DNA of 10,798 nt from NCBI GenBank assembly GCA_003155275.1, contig PMCC01000026.1, forward strand, positions 30,452-41,249, in the 5' to 3' direction. The translations under genes and the position numbers were made by a program. This stretch comes from Actinomycetota bacterium. GTDB taxonomy: Bacteria > Actinomycetota > Humimicrobiia > Humimicrobiales > Humimicrobiaceae. The notes beneath the pieces are model-generated. The model did no database searches and was not told the origin of the DNA. It saw nothing but the letters and a program-made list of their open reading frames with translations. The first letter of the stretch is position 1; each line of letters opens with the position of its first letter. This document shows positions 7,397-10,798 of this stretch, in pieces.

Positions 7397-9882
7397 CTTT
7401 GCTTTCTTGGTAAGACCCTGTATACATCATATATTGAGTCTATCTGTCTAATATTGTTAATAATATCTTTTAAAATGTATTTGTTGCTTATTTCTATTAT
7501 AAATTTAAATTTTACATTACCGGTGCGGTCTGATCGCAGAGTGCTTGCATTAATAATATTTATGTCATATTCACTGATCATATTTGTTATGTCTCTTAAC
7601 AATTTTGTCCTGTCTATTGCTTCCACCTGTATTTCAGCATTAAACTTATGGGGGGCGAAGTTATCCCAGTCCACTTCTATAAAACGCTGGCTTTCACTGT
7701 TCATAAGCATACCCACATTGTTGCAGTCTGCCCTATGGACAGATATCCCCTTCCCGCGGGTAATGTATCCCACAATACTGTCACCCGGCACAGGATTGCA
7801 GCACTTTGCAATGGTTGTCAGGACATTGTCCATTCCCTTTACAACAATGCCGCTTGTGGAACGTTTTTGTGTCTCAGTGACAGCCAAATCTTCAATTGTC
7901 AATTCCTTGCCCGGCTCTTCTGACTGGTTTACTTTTTTTAAAATCCTTGTAAACACCTGATGGACAGAGACTTTATGTGAGCCTATGTTCCTGAAAAGAT
8001 TGTCCATATTTTCATAATTAAGGTCAGAAGCAACTTCATCAAAAATCTTTGCAGGAATATCTTTAAATGAAAGGCTGTTTTTTCTCAAAGTCTTAAGCAT
8101 CAGTTCCCGGCCGGAATTATATGATTCCTGCCTTTCTCCTTTGCTGAACCAATGTTTTATCTTAGTTCTTGCTGTTGAAGTTTTAATAATCGAAAGCCAG
8201 TCCCGGCTTGGGCCTTTAGGAGTTTTTGAGGCAATTATTTCGACTATATTTCCGTTTTCAAGCCTGTATTCAATAGGTACCATAACACCGTCGACTTTAC
8301 ACCCAATGCAATTATGGCCTACATCTGTATGAATATAATATGCAAAGTCTATTGGGGTTGCCCCTCTTGGAAGATTTATTACTTTGCCTTTTGGCGTAAA
8401 AACAAAAATCTCTTCTTCAAAAAGGTCCAGCTTCAATGATTCAAGATAGTCCTGTGGGTCTTTGAGCTCCTTCTGCCAGTCAAGAAGCTGCCTTATCCAG
8501 GTTACTCTTTTGTCAAACTCAGTCTGGGCAACTATCCCTTCCTTATATTTATAGTGGGCCGCAATCCCGTATTCAGCAAATTTGTGCATTTCAAAGGTCC
8601 GTATTTGAATTTCAAGAGGATCGCCGCGCTGGCCAATAATAGTGGTATGCAGAGCCTGGTACATATTGAATTTTGGATTTGCAATATAATCCTTGAACCT
8701 TCCCGGAACAGGTTTCCATATGGAATGGATAATCCCCAGTACCGCATAACAGCTTTTAACGTCTTCAACAATAACCCTGATTGCTATAAGGTCATAAATA
8801 TCATCTATGTCCCTATTCTGTTTTGAGATTTTATTGTAAATGCTGTAAAAACTCTTGCTCCTGCCGCTGATGTCAGCAGAAATTTTGACTTCGTTTAATT
8901 TTTCAGCAACAATCCTTATCGATTCATCTATCTGTACCTGGCGCGCGATGATTTTTTCCTGCACCATTTCTGTTATTTTCGCAAATTGTTTGGGATACAG
9001 AACTTCAAAGCTTAAATCTTCAAGCTCGGATTTTAATTTGTAAATCCCAAGCCTGTGCGCAATAGGGGCATATACTTCAAGAGTCTCAATTGCTTTTGAA
9101 ATCCTTTTTTCCTTTTCCAGAAATGAAATTGTACGCATGTTATGAAGCCTGTCTGCAAGCTTTATAACGATTATCCGGACGTCTTCAGACATGGCAATAA
9201 TCATTTTTCTTAAGTTTTCAACTTGTTTTTCTTCCCTGCTGGAAAATATTATTTTGTCAAGTTTTGTAAGGCCATTGATGATATTGGCAATTATTTCCCC
9301 AAACTCTGATTTAACTTTCTCAAAGGTAAATTCGGTATCCTCAATCACATCGTGAAGGAGAGCCGATACTATTGATGTCTGGTCAAGCTCAATGTCCGCA
9401 AGTATTTTTGCAACTTCAAGCGGATGAACTACAAAAGGTTCTCCGGATTTCCTATACTGTGTCTCATGGTATTTTTTGGCAATCTGGTAAGCTTTATTAA
9501 GGAGTTTTTCATCCATCTGAGGGTTGTAGGTCCTTATTTTTTCTACAAGCCTTCCGTACAGTGCATCTACATCAAAATTTTTTAGATCTGCTGCGTCCAC
9601 TGCGCCTGAATCGCCGGAAGATGACAACCGGGAAGTTTTCCCTGCTTCCGGGATTTGCGCTGCTTCATCGTTTATAGATTCTTTTACATGTGTTTGCACA
9701 TTTTCGCCGATGGAGAGTTCTTTATCAAACATTTGTTCTGCTTCGGCGACTGAGGAAGCTGTTACCTGTATTTGCAAAGTCTTATCACCGGAATTTGGTG
9801 CAGCGATATCGTTTTCAGCGCTTGCTGCAACATCTTTTAGTATATCCGAGTTTTCTTCAGTTTTATCTTTTAATGGATTCAT
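7393..9882 (-). CDS. rel: Bifunctional (p)ppGpp synthetase/hydrolase (Rel/SpoT family)
   Basis: Stringent-response enzyme that makes and degrades (p)ppGpp, working with stalled ribosomes when tRNA is uncharged. In order: disordered Ala/Glu/Ser-rich N-terminal tail (1-104); HD hydrolase domain with R144, H153, H177-D178 and the ADRLHNMRT segment (D244); synthetase domain with RFKDYIANPK (395-404), YQALHTT and EIQIRT (424-429); TGS domain (about 490-550); zinc-finger/CC region with AKCCNPVPGD (692-701) and H716/C720; and C-terminal ACT domain (about 745-825). Hydrolase residues are intact, and RXKD rather than EXDD in the synthetase marks the dual-function class. At 829 residues it is longer than typical Rel because of the N-terminal tail. 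No Shine-Dalgarno precedes the ATG. It lies directly upstream of the hydrolase and synthetase genes, overlapping the former by 4 bases. Confidence 0.97.
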   Translation of the reverse strand: MNPLKDKTEENSDILKDVAASAENDIAAPNSGDKTLQIQVTASSVAEAEQMFDKELSIGENVQTHVKESINDEAAQIPEAGKTSRLSSSGDSGAVDAADLKNFDVDALYGRLVEKIRTYNPQMDEKLLNKAYQIAKKYHETQYRKSGEPFVVHPLEVAKILADIELDQTSIVSALLHDVIEDTEFTFEKVKSEFGEIIANIINGLTKLDKIIFSSREEKQVENLRKMIIAMSEDVRIIVIKLADRLHNMRTISFLEKEKRISKAIETLEVYAPIAHRLGIYKLKSELEDLSFEVLYPKQFAKITEMVQEKIIARQVQIDESIRIVAEKLNEVKISADISGRSKSFYSIYNKISKQNRDIDDIYDLIAIRVIVEDVKSCYAVLGIIHSIWKPVPGRFKDYIANPKFNMYQALHTTIIGQRGDPLEIQIRTFEMHKFAEYGIAAHYKYKEGIVAQTEFDKRVTWIRQLLDWQKELKDPQDYLESLKLDLFEEEIFVFTPKGKVINLPRGATPIDFAYYIHTDVGHNCIGCKVDGVMVPIEYRLENGNIVEIIASKTPKGPSRDWLSIIKTSTARTKIKHWFSKGERQESYNSGRELMLKTLRKNSLSFKDIPAKIFDEVASDLNYENMDNLFRNIGSHKVSVHQVFTRILKKVNQSEEPGKELTIEDLAVTETQKRSTSGIVVKGMDNVLTTIAKCCNPVPGDSIVGYITRGKGISVHRADCNNVGMLMNSESQRFIEVDWDNFAPHKFNAEIQVEAIDRTKLLRDITNMISEYDINIINASTLRSDRTGNVKFKFIIEISNKYILKDIINNIRQIDSIYDVYRVLPRKQS

Positions 9883-9887
9883 ATATT

Positions 9888-9893
9888 TTTATA
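9888..9893 (-). promoter_or_regulatory. TATAAA immediately upstream of the rel start
   Basis: TATAAA (5 of 6 to the -10 consensus) ends 5 bases before the rel ATG, where no ribosome binding site is present. That spacing is what a leaderless transcript would show. No matching -35 box is seen and the surroundings are almost pure A/T, so this is tentative. Confidence 0.25.
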
Positions 9894-9970
9894 AAATAAA
9901 TAAAAACTTTGTTTTTGTAAACATAAAATTATTATTAAAAACGGTAAAACAGCAGATACTTTTTATTTAC

Positions 9971-9987
9971 CGGCAAACTAACTGCCG
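9971..9987 (-). repeat. Inverted repeat between -35-like and -10-like boxes upstream of rel
   Basis: The arms CGGCA and TGCCG are perfect and separated by 7 bases (GTTAGTT). The left arm begins within a TTGACG box (9986-9991) and the right arm ends just before TAAATA (9964-9969). The geometry would suit an operator, but the -10 match is poor (3 of 6) and a 5-base arm may be chance. Confidence 0.3.
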
Positions 9988-10078
9988 TCAAATCAAGCAG
10001 CTCAATAAAATCTGTATCGTTTAAAAAAATATACGGCTTAAATAAAAATCACAATTTAATCAGATTATATAATATTTA

Positions 10079-10798
10079 TTATTTAATGCATATTTTTAAG
10101 CTTTGGATACAAAGCTGTATTATCTTATTTTCATCATATGGGCTTTTTTTCAGTTCAATATTGTATAGGATGTCTAGCTGTAAAAGAGCCATTAGAGCTT
10201 TGTCTTTTCGGTTTTTGATTATATAGTTTGTAAAATCAGGATATAAATCGCTGCAGTTAAATATAATAGCTTCAAATTCCTTGCTGCAGTTTTTTAATTT
10301 TACTACCATATGCCTGCCATCTTTTAAAAGTCTGGGCTCACCTGTAATTTGACAGAATTTGGTTTGAAAAACAGGTCTGATATTACCTGCTCCAAACGGC
10401 TCAAGCCTGCTTATATCTGATGTGAGTTTAAAGTTTATCTCGGAAAAAACTATTTCCGCATCGAAATAATATGCTTTTTCCAAATCTTCTTCAGTAAGCA
10501 TTTTATTTGCAAGTTTAATCATGGAGGATTTAAAATCTTCAAAATTCTTAAGTTCCATTGTAATGCCGCATGCCTGCTTATGCCCGCCATATTTTTTAAA
10601 ATAATAGCTTAAACTGCCCAGATTATTATAGAGGTCGAACTTTTCAATGCTCCTTCCTGAACCCTTAAGAATACCTTCCGCCTCTATAAACAAAATAACC
10701 GGGATGTTGAATTTCTTTACTATTTCAGACGCGGCAATTCCAAGAACGCCCACGCTCCAGGTATCAGATTTTGCGATAAAAATTTTTTCAGTTGAGGT
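10079..10798 (-). CDS. recJ: Single-stranded-DNA exonuclease RecJ, C-terminal part (cut by window edge)
   Basis: The reading frame stays open to the window end, giving 239 codons of the C-terminal part; the catalytic DHH domain lies outside. RecJ degrades single-stranded DNA 5' to 3' in recombination and mismatch or base excision repair. Seen here, numbering from the edge: the WxxGVxGIxAS segment (14-24), KGSGRSI-FDLY (45-57) and KYGGHKQACG (69-78) of the DHHA1 domain, then the OB-fold domain starting near 110, with LEPFGAGNIRPVF (132-144). The GTG at 10753 is an internal Val codon, not a start: upstream codons continue the conserved segment. Two positions differ from common RecJ: Ser15 where His or Asn usually follows Trp, and Glu25 where Arg or Lys usually follows AS. 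The stop is followed by a 196-base gap with no clear terminator. Confidence 0.93.
   Translation of the reverse strand, partial: TSTEKIFIAKSDTWSVGVLGIAASEIVKKFNIPVILFIEAEGILKGSGRSIEKFDLYNNLGSLSYYFKKYGGHKQACGITMELKNFEDFKSSMIKLANKMLTEEDLEKAYYFDAEIVFSEINFKLTSDISRLEPFGAGNIRPVFQTKFCQITGEPRLLKDGRHMVVKLKNCSKEFEAIIFNCSDLYPDFTNYIIKNRKDKALMALLQLDILYNIELKKSPYDENKIIQLCIQSLKICIK

Larger units (their letters stand above)
9883..10078. other. recJ-rel intergenic gap, probable rel promoter region
   Basis: These 196 AT-rich bases separate recJ from rel. No small gene is supportable and no hairpin plus T-run terminator follows recJ. On the minus strand there are three weak promoter-like arrangements: TTGACG-16-TAAATA (9964-9991) around a small inverted repeat, TTTACC-17-TATGTT further downstream, and a lone TATAAA ending 5 bases before the rel ATG. 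Placing a rel promoter here is reasonable because rel through aspS are otherwise packed without space. Confidence 0.45.

Noticed and set aside
9571..9882. Internal start for rel closer to the HD domain
   Set aside because: M51 and candidate GTG codons within the tail have no better ribosome binding site than the ATG at 9882, so the longest frame was kept, with the doubt recorded as a finding.
9885..10024. Plus-strand open frames running out of the rel 5' end into the intergenic gap
   Set aside because: They are mostly antisense to the rel tail, end in AT-rich non-coding sequence with Lys/Ile/Asn-rich translation, and have no ribosome binding site or recognisable motif.
10751..10753. GTG as the start of a short separate gene instead of truncated recJ
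   Set aside because: The 15 codons upstream to the window edge stay open and complete the conserved RecJ segment ending at this Val, so the GTG is internal.

Overview
The window is an AT-rich stretch of bacterial chromosome with every gene on the minus strand. Transcription therefore runs from high to low coordinates. In that order it carries recJ (3' part only), a bifunctional rel (p)ppGpp synthetase/hydrolase, a metallo-beta-lactamase-fold hydrolase, hisS, aspS, alaS and ruvX. The order recJ-rel-(hydrolase)-hisS-aspS-alaS-ruvX is familiar from Firmicutes and Actinobacteria-like lineages. A Cys-rich AlaRS insert of the clostridial kind and the multi-Cys HisRS fit this. A low-GC Gram-positive or deep actinobacterial relative is likely, but the exact phylum cannot be fixed from here.

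Layout: 10079-10798 is the C-terminal 239 codons of RecJ. 9883-10078 is a 196-base AT-rich gap with weak promoter-like signals. 7393-9882 is rel. The hydrolase (6725-7396) overlaps rel by 4 bases and starts with TTG. hisS (5463-6734) overlaps the hydrolase by 10 bases and also starts with TTG. aspS (3631-5457) follows after 5 bases, with its ribosome binding site lying across the hisS stop. A 177-base gap (3454-3630) separates aspS from alaS (586-3453). ruvX (108-575) follows alaS after 10 bases. 1-107 holds no supportable gene.

Together the genes form a housekeeping cluster: three aminoacyl-tRNA synthetases beside the stringent-response enzyme that senses failed charging, plus DNA repair nuclease RecJ and the Holliday-junction-resolvase-like/rRNA-maturation protein RuvX. 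rel through aspS is tightly coupled and is probably one transcript; the two larger gaps are the only sensible places for internal promoters.

I found no new multi-gene system. The points worth a second look are small: a 20-base tandem duplication that rewrote the end of ruvX, two successive TTG starts, a rel start with no ribosome binding site but a TATAAA just upstream, linker insertions in AlaRS, a long disordered Rel N-terminus, and a residue in AspRS suggesting non-discriminating charging.
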